64,000 nt of DNA from an uncultured Alphaproteobacteria bacterium (GCA_902527545.1 CABZPR010000005.1:1-64000); one strand, 5' to 3'. Positions 30,941 to 40,193 are shown, numbered from the stretch's first letter. Numbers and translations: made by a program. The notes: generated by a model not told the origin, from the letters alone.

Positions 30941-31404
30941 TCTTTAAATTCTTTTAATAATTTTTCGTAAATTGCTTTTTTAAAAGGCACTATGTTGGGA
31001 ACCAAAAAATCTGGTTTAACCCATTTATAATCAGAAAATTCAGGGTGAGATGTTTCAATATTTATATCTTTCTCACTGCCTTTAAATTCATACAAGAACC
31101 ATTTTTGACGCTGACCTTTGTATTTACCTTTCCAAAGAGTTTTTGATAAGTCTTTAGGTAAAGAATAGTAATACCAGTCTTTGCTCTGTGAGATTAACTT
31201 AACTTTATTTTTTTTTATACCAATCTCTTCCTCCATTTCTCTAAGAGCTGCCACTTCAGATTTTTCTTTGGGATCAATCCCACCTTGTGGCATTTGCCAA
31301 AATTCTGAAGGGTGGTCTATTCTTTTTCCAACAAATATTTCTTTATTTTGATTAATAATCATCATACCAACATTTGGTCGATAATCTTTGGGGTTTATTT
31401 TCAT
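30931..31404 (-). CDS. rppH: RNA pyrophosphohydrolase (Nudix)
   Basis: Nudix hydrolase of the RppH type, which removes pyrophosphate from mRNA 5' ends and so starts decay. The start YRPNVGMMIINQNKEIFVGKR and WQMPQGGIDPKEKSEVAALREMEEEIG (Nudix box Gx5Ex7REUxEExGU) match alphaproteobacterial RppH (formerly IalA/NudH). QKWFLYEFKG and EFSDYKWV follow. The length of 157 is standard. It overlaps the ctpA stop by one base and is the last gene of this minus-strand run. Confidence 0.93.
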   Translation of the reverse strand: MKINPKDYRPNVGMMIINQNKEIFVGKRIDHPSEFWQMPQGGIDPKEKSEVAALREMEEEIGIKKNKVKLISQSKDWYYYSLPKDLSKTLWKGKYKGQRQKWFLYEFKGSEKDINIETSHPEFSDYKWVKPDFLVPNIVPFKKAIYEKLLKEFKDYL

Positions 31405-32630
31405 TAATTTAATACAGCTATGGTTTTGACTGCATCAATGGCACGAGATAGCTGATAATCTCTTTCAAGAATATCATCAGTTGACTCTTCCTCCTCACTT
31501 TCTTCATTTGTCTCATTATCTAAAGCTTCTCGATAATCTGACTCTCTAAACGTAAAGTTATTATCAATCACATTTAGTTCAGCTCTAGGCACTACAACAT
31601 CCGGCTCAATACCAACTGCTTGTATTGAATCCCCACTTGGTGTGTAATACTTTGCGATGGTGAGTCTGATTGCACCGCTGTCAATAGGTATAATGGTTTG
31701 CACAGAACCTTTTCCAAATGACTTTATACCCATAATTACTGCTCTATCATGATCTTGTAATGCACCAGCAACAATTTCAGATGCCGAGGCAGAACCCTCA
31801 TTGATTAATATAATCAATGGTTTTCCATTAATTAGATCTCCTTTTTTAGCAGAGTAAACTTGAACATCTTTCTTTTCTCTTCCTCTGATTGAAACTATTT
31901 CTCCTTTATCAAGGAACATATCTGTAACTGATACAGACTCATTTAATAATCCCCCTGGATTATTTCTTAAATCCAGAACATAACCAATTGGAGCATCAGT
32001 ACCATCTTCAAGTTCTTTTATACTTTTTTTTAATCCTGTTGTTGTTTGCTCATTAAATTGAATTATTCTTATGTATCCTACATCGTTAATCAAACGATGT
32101 TTAACAGATGCAACTTTAATTATATCTCTTTTAATATCGACATCGAATGGATCTTCGGAAGATCTAAAAATTGTTAAAGTTATAGTGGTCCCTGGTTCAC
32201 CTTTCATAATATCAATTGCTTCCTTTAAAGTCATATCGACTACTGATGTGCCATCTAAATGCGTTATATAATCTCCAGCTAAAATTCCAGCCTTATAGGC
32301 AGGGGTATCGTCAATTGGAGAGACTACTTTTATGAAACCTTTATCTGTCGTGATTTCGATGCCTAATCCACCAAAAGAACCTGATGTGTCCATCTGCATT
32401 TCTTTATAAATTTCTTCACTCATAAAACTTGAATGAGGATCCAGAGCCTGTAGCATCCCATTCAAAGCTTTTTCTATTAACTCTTTATCAGTTACCTCTT
32501 CAACATATTGATTTTTTACTCGGTTATAAACTTCGTTGAAAATACTTAATTGTTTATAGGTTTCTTTAGTATCAGAAAGACTGACATTCACATTAAAGAT
32601 TAAAATTAAAATAAAAAATATTTTGAGCAT
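31404..32630 (-). CDS. ctpA: C-terminal processing protease CtpA (S41)
   Basis: Periplasmic S41 serine protease. It has a signal peptide (MLKIFFILILIFNVNVSLS), a PDZ domain around GIEITTDKGFIKVVSPIDDTPAYKAGI and GTSVVDMTLKEAIDIM, and the catalytic Ser in NEGSASASEIVAGAL with the Lys in GIKSFGKGSVQ. An acidic stretch (ETNEESEEEESTDD) lies near the C-terminus. I start it at ATG 32630, giving a signal peptide directly; the upstream in-frame ATG inside rsfS would add 28 unrelated residues. A substrate in envelope or peptidoglycan turnover is likely. Confidence 0.93.
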   Translation of the reverse strand: MLKIFFILILIFNVNVSLSDTKETYKQLSIFNEVYNRVKNQYVEEVTDKELIEKALNGMLQALDPHSSFMSEEIYKEMQMDTSGSFGGLGIEITTDKGFIKVVSPIDDTPAYKAGILAGDYITHLDGTSVVDMTLKEAIDIMKGEPGTTITLTIFRSSEDPFDVDIKRDIIKVASVKHRLINDVGYIRIIQFNEQTTTGLKKSIKELEDGTDAPIGYVLDLRNNPGGLLNESVSVTDMFLDKGEIVSIRGREKKDVQVYSAKKGDLINGKPLIILINEGSASASEIVAGALQDHDRAVIMGIKSFGKGSVQTIIPIDSGAIRLTIAKYYTPSGDSIQAVGIEPDVVVPRAELNVIDNNFTFRESDYREALDNETNEESEEEESTDDILERDYQLSRAIDAVKTIAVLN

Positions 32631-32640
32631 ATTTGATTTT

Positions 32641-33009
32641 TTAAGAGGCAGTATTGATCGTGTTGAAGTCTTCAGACCATAGTTTTTCCAAATCGTATAT
32701 TTCTCTAACTTCATTTCTAAAAATATGCACTAAAACATGTCCAGCATCAATGACCGTCCAGTCGCAAAGGGGCTTTCCTTCTGGTTTATTGCAATAAAGT
32801 TTATTTTTCTTAAGGTATCGGTAAACCTTATCTGAAACTGAGTCTACATGCTTATTTGATCGCCCGGATGCAACGATCATGAACTCAGCGAATTCTGCCT
32901 TTCCTTTTAGAGAAATAACTGAGATATTCTCAGCCTTATTGTCTTCAAGACTGTCGACTATAGCCTTAACAGAAGGGTCTTTATCGTGATTAAGAATTTC
33001 GTAACTCAC
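32641..33009 (-). CDS. rsfS: Ribosomal silencing factor RsfS
   Basis: Binds L14 on free large subunits and blocks subunit joining in slow growth. Family blocks KAENISVISLKGKAEFAEFMIVASGRSNKHVDSVSDKV and DWTVIDAGHVLVHIF with EVREIYDLEKLW are visible. The start is GTG, inside the end of nadD with a 20-bp overlap; nadD-rsfS is a common pair. The length of 122 is usual. Confidence 0.94.
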   Translation of the reverse strand: MSYEILNHDKDPSVKAIVDSLEDNKAENISVISLKGKAEFAEFMIVASGRSNKHVDSVSDKVYRYLKKNKLYCNKPEGKPLCDWTVIDAGHVLVHIFRNEVREIYDLEKLWSEDFNTINTAS

Positions 33010-33547
33010 TAGATGACATCTCTACACCTATATTATCAAGAATATGGAAACAAGGAGTAGAGCAGTTAATAAAACTATTTAAATTAGGCATAAATAAATG
33101 GGAGAATTGCTTTTGGACTGTTGAATTTTCAATAAATTCATCATATCTCGGTCTATAAATAACGCAAATACTAATATTTTTTAAAATCCACTCATATTCT
33201 TTCCATTTGTGAAAATGACCAAGCTGATCAAGCCCTATAATTAAATAAAAAGAGCTAAGGTCACATTTAGTCTTAATTTTTTGCAACACATCATAGGTAC
33301 ATTTCATTTTATAACGATGTTCAAAGTCAGAAACTTTTACTAACGGCTCTTTAATTTTTGATCGGATATTTGATAATTGAGAATTTATTGAGTTTAAATT
33401 TTGATTAGCTTTAAGAGGATTTTGATAAGTGGGAAGGATAAATAGTTTTTTCAGATTTAAACTTTTTATTGAACTTTCTATTACATGAACGTGTCCCTCG
33501 TGTAAGGGATTAAAAAATCCACCATACAGTCCAATCTTTCTATTCAT
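32990..33547 (-). CDS. nadD: Nicotinate-nucleotide adenylyltransferase NadD
   Basis: Adds AMP to nicotinate mononucleotide in NAD synthesis. The nucleotidyltransferase N-terminus KIGLYGGFFNPLHEGHVHVI, with GGFFNPxHxGH, and YLIIGLDQLGHFHKW are clear. The C-terminal SSSELR motif (family SSTEIR) is present, but the protein ends two residues later, at 185 aa. Homologues usually continue for about 20-25 more residues forming a last helix. The stop lies inside the rsfS start region, so the truncation may result from overlap with rsfS. Confidence 0.9.
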   Translation of the reverse strand: MNRKIGLYGGFFNPLHEGHVHVIESSIKSLNLKKLFILPTYQNPLKANQNLNSINSQLSNIRSKIKEPLVKVSDFEHRYKMKCTYDVLQKIKTKCDLSSFYLIIGLDQLGHFHKWKEYEWILKNISICVIYRPRYDEFIENSTVQKQFSHLFMPNLNSFINCSTPCFHILDNIGVEMSSSELRNS

Positions 33548-33953
33548 CTATTTTCCTCAAAAATTTTTTAGAGACACCATTTTCCTCGAGGAATTTATTT
33601 AGAATATCTATAAATTGTAATTGTAATTTTGAACTTGTATGAAATAAAATCGGCACTCTTTGTTTAAAAAAATAAAGTAAAGATATAATAAATTGCAAAT
33701 CGTTTTCTTCCTCTATATAAACTACACCTTTGTTTATCAAACGCTCTTTGTTATATTTAAAGAAAAGGTTATTAAAGGGCTCACTTATAAGAGTCACTTT
33801 ATTAATTTCATTTAATTCTTTTTCATTTAAAAAATTTAAACTTTCTAACTCATATATTGAAGATTTGATTATATGAGTAACATCCTCTTTGTTCAAAGAG
33901 CTAAGATATTCGATCTGAGATTTTAATTCTTGAAAATTATTACGGAATTCCAT
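33540..33953 (-). CDS. Protein of unknown function between proA and nadD
   Basis: A 137-residue, probably cytoplasmic protein with no signal peptide. It is rich in Leu, Glu, Asn and Lys, with a largely helical pattern (FQELKSQIEYLSSLNKEDVTHIIKSS) and a central hydrophobic segment LQFIISLLYFF. I recognise no domain. It is tightly built into the operon: its ATG shares one base with the proA stop (TAATG) and its end overlaps nadD by 8 bp, which supports a real, translated gene. Confidence 0.65.
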   Translation of the reverse strand: MEFRNNFQELKSQIEYLSSLNKEDVTHIIKSSIYELESLNFLNEKELNEINKVTLISEPFNNLFFKYNKERLINKGVVYIEEENDLQFIISLLYFFKQRVPILFHTSSKLQLQFIDILNKFLEENGVSKKFLRKIDE

Positions 33954-35206
33954 TAAGGCCTAGTGGTGTGATTGCCTATTACTTGATATTTAAATGTTGT
34001 TAGGTGTTTTGCTCCTACTGGCCCTCTCACATGAAGCTTGTCAGTAGAAATACCTATTTCTGCTCCAAATCCGAATTCTCCACCATCAGCAAATTGAGTG
34101 GAAGCATTATTCATTAAAATGGCACTTTTACAGTTTTGAAAGAAATACTCTATAGATTGTTGATTGTTACTTAAACAGCTCTCGGTATGTCCACTAGAAT
34201 ATTTGTTTATATGCTCTACACATTCTTCAACATTATCAACTAGTTTTACTGTAATTTTCTTATCTAAATATTCAGTTGACCAATCTTCTTCTGTTGCATC
34301 TCGATCGATTGAATAAATATCTTTGAGTCGACTACATCCAATAATTTCACATCCTTGTGATTTTAAATTATCTAAAACAGATAAAATATCTTCTGCTGAA
34401 TTATTAGAGTGTATAAGTAAAGTCTCTGTTGCACCACAAATCTCTGGTCTTCTCAGCTTGGCATTTGCGATGACCTCAGTGGCTTTATCTTTATCATATC
34501 CTTCATCCCAAAAAGTATGACACAAACCTTCCAAATGTTTAATTGTAGGAACTCTTGAATTTTTAGAAATTGTTTCAATTAACGATTTTCCCCCACGAGG
34601 AATAATCACATCTACATCTCCTTCAGCTTTTAACAACTCTTCAACAAAACTACGATCAGTATTTTGAATAAAACAGACAAGATGAGTATCAAAATTTAAA
34701 TCTTTTAAAGCATCTTGAATGCACTCATAAAGTTTTTTATTAGTTTCGATACACTCAGAGCCTCCTCTAAGAATAGAAATATTTCCAGATCTAAGGCAAA
34801 GACATGCAGCATCTATTGTGACATTAGGTCGAGACTCATAAATAATACCAATCACACCAATAGGCACTGAGACTTTTGTAAATTGCAACCCATTAGTGGC
34901 ATTGGTCCAACTTTCTAAAGTTTGATCAAGTGGATCTTGCATTTGAGCTATTTTCTCTACGTCACGAGATAGTTGATCTATTTTTTCTGAAGTCAAAACT
35001 AATCTATTAATCATAGGTGCAGAAATATTATTTGATTTAGCTCTTTCTACATCTGCTTGATTAGCTTTTAAAATTTCATTTTTATTAGATAATAGAAAAC
35101 CACTAATATTCATTAAAATTCTACTTCTATCCTCTGCAGATAGTTTAGACATGGCACTCGATGCCCTCTTTGAATGGTTTAAAATTTCTTGAAAATAGTC
35201 ACTCAT
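33953..35206 (-). CDS. proA: Glutamate-5-semialdehyde dehydrogenase
   Basis: Reduces gamma-glutamyl phosphate to glutamate semialdehyde, the second proline step. Aldehyde-dehydrogenase-like fold with GVIGIIYESRPNVTIDAACLCLRSGN, IIPRGGKSLIE, the catalytic Cys in RRPEICGATETLL, and the C-terminal FADGGEFGFGAEIGISTDKLHVRGPVG. The length of 417 is standard. It overlaps the proB stop by 4 bp; proB and proA act one after the other. Confidence 0.96.
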   Translation of the reverse strand: MSDYFQEILNHSKRASSAMSKLSAEDRSRILMNISGFLLSNKNEILKANQADVERAKSNNISAPMINRLVLTSEKIDQLSRDVEKIAQMQDPLDQTLESWTNATNGLQFTKVSVPIGVIGIIYESRPNVTIDAACLCLRSGNISILRGGSECIETNKKLYECIQDALKDLNFDTHLVCFIQNTDRSFVEELLKAEGDVDVIIPRGGKSLIETISKNSRVPTIKHLEGLCHTFWDEGYDKDKATEVIANAKLRRPEICGATETLLIHSNNSAEDILSVLDNLKSQGCEIIGCSRLKDIYSIDRDATEEDWSTEYLDKKITVKLVDNVEECVEHINKYSSGHTESCLSNNQQSIEYFFQNCKSAILMNNASTQFADGGEFGFGAEIGISTDKLHVRGPVGAKHLTTFKYQVIGNHTTRP

Positions 35207-36321
35207 CTCGATCTCACCAAGTTATCTTTATGAATAATCTCATCCTCTCGGACAAAACCAAGAATTTGACTGAATTCTGATGATTTTTTACCTTTTATTT
35301 TATCCATTTCTTGAAAATCATAATTAATCATGCCTCTAGCTAACTCTTTTTTATTGTAATGGATCGAAACAGTATCACCACGATAAAACTTTCCATCGAT
35401 TGACTTTACACCGATTGCCAACAGACTTGAATTTTTCTTGAGTGCTTTTGAGGCCCCTTCATCAATATGAACAATTGCTTTTTGTATTGGTCTATTCCAA
35501 ATCCATTGCTGGCGGCTTGTCAGAATATTTTTGGAAGGGTGAAACCATGTTGAAGATTGAGGATCAATCTTACTCAAAGGATTATTCACCAAACCATTTG
35601 ATATGATCATGGTGGATCCAGATTGAATACAGAGTTTTGCAGCATTGATTTTTGCCAACATCCCACCAGAACCAAACTCACTTAAATCTTTATCAATATA
35701 TTTTTCTATTTGTTGATCAACCTCTTCAACAGATGTAATCAGTTTAGCTTGTAATGATTTTTTAGGATTTGCAGTATACAGACCATTCACATCAGATAAT
35801 AAAATTAATAACTCTGCTGACAGGGCATTTGCAATCATAGCAGAAAGTTTATCATTATCTCCAAAACGAATTTCTTCTGTCGAGGTAGTATCATTTTCAT
35901 TAATTATTGGAACAACATTTAAATCCATGAGAGAGTAAATTGTATTTCTGATGTTCAAATATTTTCTTCTTTCGTTTAAATCTTCAGCTGTTATTAAAAT
36001 CTGAGAACTTTGAATATTTAATTTTGCAAAAGCTTTTTGCCATTGTTGCGAGAGTTGTATTTGACCTATTGATGCAGCAGCCTGCTTTTCATGCAAATTA
36101 GTCAACTTTTTTTTTGAGAGTATATTCCTACCTAAAGCGATTGCACCAGATGAAACAATGATTATCTTAGAACCTCTCTTTTGGAGTTCTTTCACATCTG
36201 CAATTAGGGAGCTTAGCCATTTTTTCCTCAGCACATGCTTTTCATTAACTAAAATATTTGAGCCAACTTTAATGACAATAACTTTTGATTTTTTAGCTAA
36301 TTCTAAAAATTTTTTATTCAT
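35203..36321 (-). CDS. proB: Glutamate 5-kinase
   Basis: Phosphorylates glutamate, the first and feedback-inhibited proline step. An amino-acid-kinase domain, residues 1-260, has VIVIKVGSNILV, IIVSSGAIALGR, NENDTTSTEEIRFGDND and SDVNGLYTANPKK. A C-terminal PUA domain (about 280-370) is present, so this is the long form. It overlaps obgE by 8 bp upstream and proA by 4 bp downstream. Confidence 0.96.
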   Translation of the reverse strand: MNKKFLELAKKSKVIVIKVGSNILVNEKHVLRKKWLSSLIADVKELQKRGSKIIIVSSGAIALGRNILSKKKLTNLHEKQAAASIGQIQLSQQWQKAFAKLNIQSSQILITAEDLNERRKYLNIRNTIYSLMDLNVVPIINENDTTSTEEIRFGDNDKLSAMIANALSAELLILLSDVNGLYTANPKKSLQAKLITSVEEVDQQIEKYIDKDLSEFGSGGMLAKINAAKLCIQSGSTMIISNGLVNNPLSKIDPQSSTWFHPSKNILTSRQQWIWNRPIQKAIVHIDEGASKALKKNSSLLAIGVKSIDGKFYRGDTVSIHYNKKELARGMINYDFQEMDKIKGKKSSEFSQILGFVREDEIIHKDNLVRSR

Positions 36322-37300
36322 CTTGTAAATATTCCAAACATAAATTTGTTAATTGATCTAATTGATGGCCCGTTGCAGCTGAAATCAATTTAACTTCTTG
36401 ATTTAAAGTCTCAAATTCTTTTTTAATTTCCTCAACCCTTTTCTGATCAGCAATTTCAATCTTATTTAGTGCAATAATTTCTTTTTTTTGTTCTATTTTA
36501 CCTCCATAATTTAAAAGTTCTTGTCGAATAACTTTATAATTTTCAAAAGGTTTTTCTTCAGTGATATCTACGACATGAATTAAAATTTTACATCTTTCAA
36601 CATGGGATAAGAAATCATGACCTAGTCCTTTCCCAGCACTAGCATGTTCTATGAGTCCAGGTATATCTGCTAATACAAATTCAAGATCTTCTTTTTGAAC
36701 CATTCCGATGTGTGGATGAAGTGTTGTAAAGGCATAATCAGCAACTTTTGACTTAGCATTCGTTACAAAATTTAAAATTGAAGATTTACCTGCATTTGGC
36801 ATTCCCACCAAACCAACATCAGCTAATATTTTCAGTTTTAATCTGACAGTTGACTCTTGTCCTTTTTCTCCTTGTTGGAACTTACGAGGTGCTCTATTAG
36901 TAGAACTTTTAAAGTGAGCATTGCCTTTGCCTCCCTGACCTCCTCTTAAAAAATGATAAGTTTCATCATCTTTTAAAATCTCATGAATTTTAATACTCAT
37001 GTCTTCGGTGTATATCTCAGTTCCACAAGGGACGTCTAAAATAAGGTCTTTACCGCTTGCGCCAGTTTTTAATTGACCAGCACCACCCATACCATTTTGC
37101 GCATTATGATGCTGGTTAAAACGATATCTTTGGAGAGTGTTGATTCCTTTATTCCCTCGAAAAATAACATCACCACCTTTTCCACCATTTCCACCATTAG
37201 GACCTCCGTACTCCACAAATTTTTCTCTTCGAAAACTAAGAGCGCCGTGCCCACCATTTCCTGATTTAATATATATTTTTGCTTTATCTATAAATGCCAT
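36314..37300 (-). CDS. obgE: GTPase ObgE/CgtA
   Basis: Ribosome-associated GTPase in 50S maturation and stress response. The glycine-rich Obg fold (residues 1-158) opens MAFIDKAKIYIKSGNGGHGA and is followed by the G domain with G1 GMPNAGKSS, G3 DIPGLIEHAS and G4 NKIE. At 328 aa it lacks the variable C-terminal OCT domain found in some bacteria. It lies downstream of rplU-rpmA, the usual order, and upstream of proB. Confidence 0.96.
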   Translation of the reverse strand: MAFIDKAKIYIKSGNGGHGALSFRREKFVEYGGPNGGNGGKGGDVIFRGNKGINTLQRYRFNQHHNAQNGMGGAGQLKTGASGKDLILDVPCGTEIYTEDMSIKIHEILKDDETYHFLRGGQGGKGNAHFKSSTNRAPRKFQQGEKGQESTVRLKLKILADVGLVGMPNAGKSSILNFVTNAKSKVADYAFTTLHPHIGMVQKEDLEFVLADIPGLIEHASAGKGLGHDFLSHVERCKILIHVVDITEEKPFENYKVIRQELLNYGGKIEQKKEIIALNKIEIADQKRVEEIKKEFETLNQEVKLISAATGHQLDQLTNLCLEYLQDE

Positions 37301-37332
37301 AACAGTTTAATTTGAGGTTTTTTTAAGTGGGT

Positions 37333-37578
37333 TTAGTTAACGCAAACAAACTGTCTGTTTCGAGATTTTTTAAACAGAACTTTGCCTTCAACTAAGGAGA
37401 AAAGAGTATGATCTTTTCCAATCCCAACATTTTCGCCCGGGTAAAATTTTGTACCACGCTGACGAACAATAATATTTCCAGGAATTACGTGTTCTCCACC
37501 AAACTTTTTAACCCCAAGCCTTCTACCAGCCGAGTCTCTTCCGTTTTTGGAACTTCCACCTGCTTTTTTTGTTGCCAT
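37333..37578 (-). CDS. rpmA: 50S ribosomal protein L27
   Basis: L27 with its family N-terminus [20 protein letters not shown] and LGVKKFGG, reaching the peptidyl-transferase centre. The block [25 protein letters not shown] is also standard. The length of 81 aa is normal. It follows rplU by 4 bp. Confidence 0.96.
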   Translation of the reverse strand: MATKKAGGSSKNGRDSAGRRLGVKKFGGEHVIPGNIIVRQRGTKFYPGENVGIGKDHTLFSLVEGKVLFKKSRNRQFVCVN

Positions 37579-37582
37579 AGTT

Positions 37583-38107
37583 TTACTTTTTTACCTCAGT
37601 TGTTTCTTTTTTCACAGTCTTTTTTTCTTTAGGTTCAACCTTTTTAGGTTTCTCAGCTTTAGCTTCAACTTTTTTTGTTTCTGTAGCTTTTACTTCAGTA
37701 TTTTTTGAAGTTTCAGCCTTTTTTTCAACTTTTTTTGGAGTTTCTTCTTTCGGCGCAGCTTTCTTTACCGGCTCTTTAAAGCTTTCTTCTCCTATGGCTG
37801 ACTTGATTGCCATGACCTTTAGTATAGAGATATATTGACGATGACCTTTAGTTCTTTGAAAATGTTTTCTTCTATTTTTTCTAAAAACTCTAATCTTATC
37901 GTCCCTTGTCTGGTACAGTAATTTTGCAGATACTTCAGCACCTTTTACAGCTGGAGAACCAAGTTCAAACTTATCTCCATTTCCAACTGCAACGATATCT
38001 TTAAAAGATATTGTATCACCAACGTTACCCTCTATTTTATCAATCTTTAAAACATCTCCTGGAGACACTTTAAATTGCTTACCAACTGATTTAAGAACTG
38101 CGTACAT
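37583..38107 (-). CDS. rplU: 50S ribosomal protein L21 with charged C-terminal tail
   Basis: The first about 108 residues are L21 ([20 protein letters not shown] ... [21 protein letters not shown]). L21 is usually about 103 aa; this one runs on to 174 with a Lys/Glu/Ala/Thr-rich low-complexity tail built of loose KKVEKKAE and [11 protein letters not shown]-like repeats. Similar tails occur in some alphaproteobacterial L21 proteins. It heads the rplU-rpmA-obgE-proBA run on the minus strand. Confidence 0.95.
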   Translation of the reverse strand: MYAVLKSVGKQFKVSPGDVLKIDKIEGNVGDTISFKDIVAVGNGDKFELGSPAVKGAEVSAKLLYQTRDDKIRVFRKNRRKHFQRTKGHRQYISILKVMAIKSAIGEESFKEPVKKAAPKEETPKKVEKKAETSKNTEVKATETKKVEAKAEKPKKVEPKEKKTVKKETTEVKK

Positions 38108-38119
38108 AATAAGTCGGTC

Positions 38120-38147
38120 AATATATATAGGTCTTTATTTATGTCAA
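38120..38147 (-). promoter_or_regulatory. Probable sigma70 promoter of rplU operon
   Basis: On the minus strand a consensus TTGACA (38142-38147) is followed after 16 bp by TATATT (38120-38125). The -10 lies only about 12 bp before the rplU ATG, which would give a very short leader. This is the best promoter match I found and it sits where the ribosomal protein operon needs one. Confidence 0.5.
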
Positions 38148-38196
38148 TAGTCAAAAATGCAATAAAATAGGGATTTATTTGAGGATTAGTTTTTGA

Positions 38197-38610
38197 TTAA
38201 TTTATTTTGCAAGACTTACACAAAACATAAAATTCAAGGTTATACCTTGTGATTTCTAATTGATTATCCTTAACCAGATCACTGACACTATCCTTTAAAT
38301 ATTTATTTTTAATCTCTTTTACCTTTCCACATCTCTCGCAAATGGTAAAAGCGGTATTGCTCGCACAGTTTGAGTTATTACATATTATAAATGAGTTAAT
38401 ACTCTCAATTTTGTGAATTTTTCCTAATTCAACCAATTTATCTAAAGCTCTGTAAACTTGAAGAGGTGAGTTTAAACCCTCTTTCTTCAGACTGTCTAAT
38501 ATAAAGTATGCCTTTAAAGGCTCACCACTGTTTTGCAAGAGATCAAGAACAATTCTTTGATTTTTGGTCAAACTTTGATTTTTTTTAGAATGTGAATGTG
38601 TTGAACTCAT
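38197..38610 (-). CDS. zur: Zinc uptake regulator Zur (Fur family)
   Basis: Zinc-sensing Fur-family repressor, 137 aa. The N-terminus is His/Ser-rich (SSTHSHSKKNQ), followed by the winged helix (NQRIVLDLLQNSGEPLKAYFILDSL ... QVYRALDKLVELGKIHKIE). The dimerisation domain carries the structural zinc cysteines (CERCGKV and CKSC). Another pair, CNNSNC, lies before these. It ends the znuC-znuB-zur operon and is adjacent to znuB with a 1-bp gap, so it probably represses its own synthesis through the palindrome upstream of znuC. Confidence 0.9.
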   Translation of the reverse strand: MSSTHSHSKKNQSLTKNQRIVLDLLQNSGEPLKAYFILDSLKKEGLNSPLQVYRALDKLVELGKIHKIESINSFIICNNSNCASNTAFTICERCGKVKEIKNKYLKDSVSDLVKDNQLEITRYNLEFYVLCKSCKIN

Positions 38611-38611
38611 C

Positions 38612-39433
38612 TTAATTTGACAATTCTATTTTTTTTTTTGAAATTAGCAATTTTTTCAGAGGTATTAGAGTTAAGATAAAGACACCTAAGGCTATTGCTA
38701 GTATAGTTGGACCTGTTGGAGAATTCCAAATCATTGAAGTTTGTAATCCGAGGACAACTGAAACAAGTCCTATCACTGATGAAATTATTGCCATTTGTAT
38801 AGGGGTAGATGATAAATTTCTAGAGGCAGCAGCAGGTATTATTAGAAGACCTGTAATTAATAATATTCCAACAATTTTAATTGAAATTGCTATTACGCTG
38901 GCAATTAGAATTGTAAAAATAGCATTAGCTAGATCAGCATTTAAACCTTCTGCTTTAGCTAATTCTAAATTTACAGTTGCAGCAAATAGAGGCCTCCAAA
39001 TTAGTATTAACACTATCAAAACAATGCTTCCACCAATCCAAACGAACAAAACATCAGTGATGTTTACTGATAAAATATCACCAAAAAGTAGACCCATAAG
39101 ATCAATTCTTATAAACGAAAGTATGCCTAATAGAACTAAACCAATTGCTAAAACTGAATGTGCTAAAAGACCTAGTAATGCATCATCAGGTAGATTGGTT
39201 CTTTTTTGTAAAAAAAGTAGTGATAAAGCAATAAAGCAAGAAACAGCAAAAACTGCAATGATCAGATTAAAATTCATCGCATAAGCGATAACAACACCTA
39301 ACAATGCAGAGTGGGCGATTGTGTCACCAAAATAAGATAGTCTCCTCCAAATAATAAAACATCCAAGTGGGCCTGTAATTAATGCCAAACCAATACCTGC
39401 TGCAAACGCTCTGATAATAAAATCATCAAACAT
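38612..39433 (-). CDS. znuB: Zinc ABC transporter permease ZnuB
   Basis: Inner-membrane permease of the ABC-3 type, 273 aa with about eight hydrophobic helices. Family features are FIIRAFAAGIGLALITGPLGCFIIWRRLSYFGDTIAHSALLG near the start and ILLITGLLIIPAAASRNL. The gene shares one base with znuC upstream and is directly followed by zur. ZnuA delivers zinc from the periplasm and ZnuC supplies the ATPase. Confidence 0.94.
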   Translation of the reverse strand: MFDDFIIRAFAAGIGLALITGPLGCFIIWRRLSYFGDTIAHSALLGVVIAYAMNFNLIIAVFAVSCFIALSLLFLQKRTNLPDDALLGLLAHSVLAIGLVLLGILSFIRIDLMGLLFGDILSVNITDVLFVWIGGSIVLIVLILIWRPLFAATVNLELAKAEGLNADLANAIFTILIASVIAISIKIVGILLITGLLIIPAAASRNLSSTPIQMAIISSVIGLVSVVLGLQTSMIWNSPTGPTILAIALGVFILTLIPLKKLLISKKKIELSN

Positions 39434-40185
39434 TATTTATTTTTATCCGCCTTATCTATGCTCCCATCAGGCAAATGATGATGATCATGATTATGCTTAT
39501 ACAGCGATAAAGTAGGATCAATATTACTACCAAATAGCTTAATGTATTCTTGATCTTTTATAACTGAACTGGGAATACCAGAACAGCAAACATGCCCATT
39601 GAGACAAATAACATAATCAGTTTGAGACATAACTACATGTAAGTTATGCGATATCAAAAGAATGCCACAATTAATTTTTTTTACAATTTCTTGAATTGTT
39701 TTGTATAAAGCAATCTCTCCAGAATAGTCTACCCCTTGAACAGGTTCATCTAATACCAGAAAATGGGGTTCTTTAGCTATGGCACGGGCCATGAGTAATC
39801 GTTGAAATTCACCTCCTGATAAATTTCTTACATCTTCATTAATCAGATGTTGGATACCTGTAATTCCAAGTGCATCATTTATTTCACTAGTTTTATGCTT
39901 TGTTACTAAATTAACAAAATCTATTGACCTCAAGGGTAAAGACCAATCAATTGAAATTTTTTGTGGTACATATGAAATTCTAATATCTTTTTTAATTGTG
40001 TTTGTACCTTCATCAGGTTTTAAAATATCTAAAGACATTTTAGCAGTAGTTGATTTACCTGATCCATTGGGGCCGATTAGTGTTACAATTTCTCCTTGTG
40101 AGACTTTTAAGGAAACACCCCGCACTAACCATTTTTGATTTCTAAAGACTCCACAATTATTTAATTCAACCAGACTCTTATTCAT
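39433..40185 (-). CDS. znuC: Zinc ABC transporter ATPase ZnuC
   Basis: ABC ATPase with Walker A GPNGSGKSTT, signature LSGGEFQRLLMARA, Walker B FLVLDEPVQGVD and switch His in ISHNLHVV. The C-terminus holds a His-rich stretch (YKHNHDHHHLPDGS), matching the metal-rich character of its partner ZnuA. It is the first gene of the minus-strand znuC-znuB-zur operon. Its start lies 23 bp from a long palindrome shared with divergent znuA. Confidence 0.94.
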   Translation of the reverse strand: MNKSLVELNNCGVFRNQKWLVRGVSLKVSQGEIVTLIGPNGSGKSTTAKMSLDILKPDEGTNTIKKDIRISYVPQKISIDWSLPLRSIDFVNLVTKHKTSEINDALGITGIQHLINEDVRNLSGGEFQRLLMARAIAKEPHFLVLDEPVQGVDYSGEIALYKTIQEIVKKINCGILLISHNLHVVMSQTDYVICLNGHVCCSGIPSSVIKDQEYIKLFGSNIDPTLSLYKHNHDHHHLPDGSIDKADKNK

Positions 40186-40193
40186 TTTTTAAT

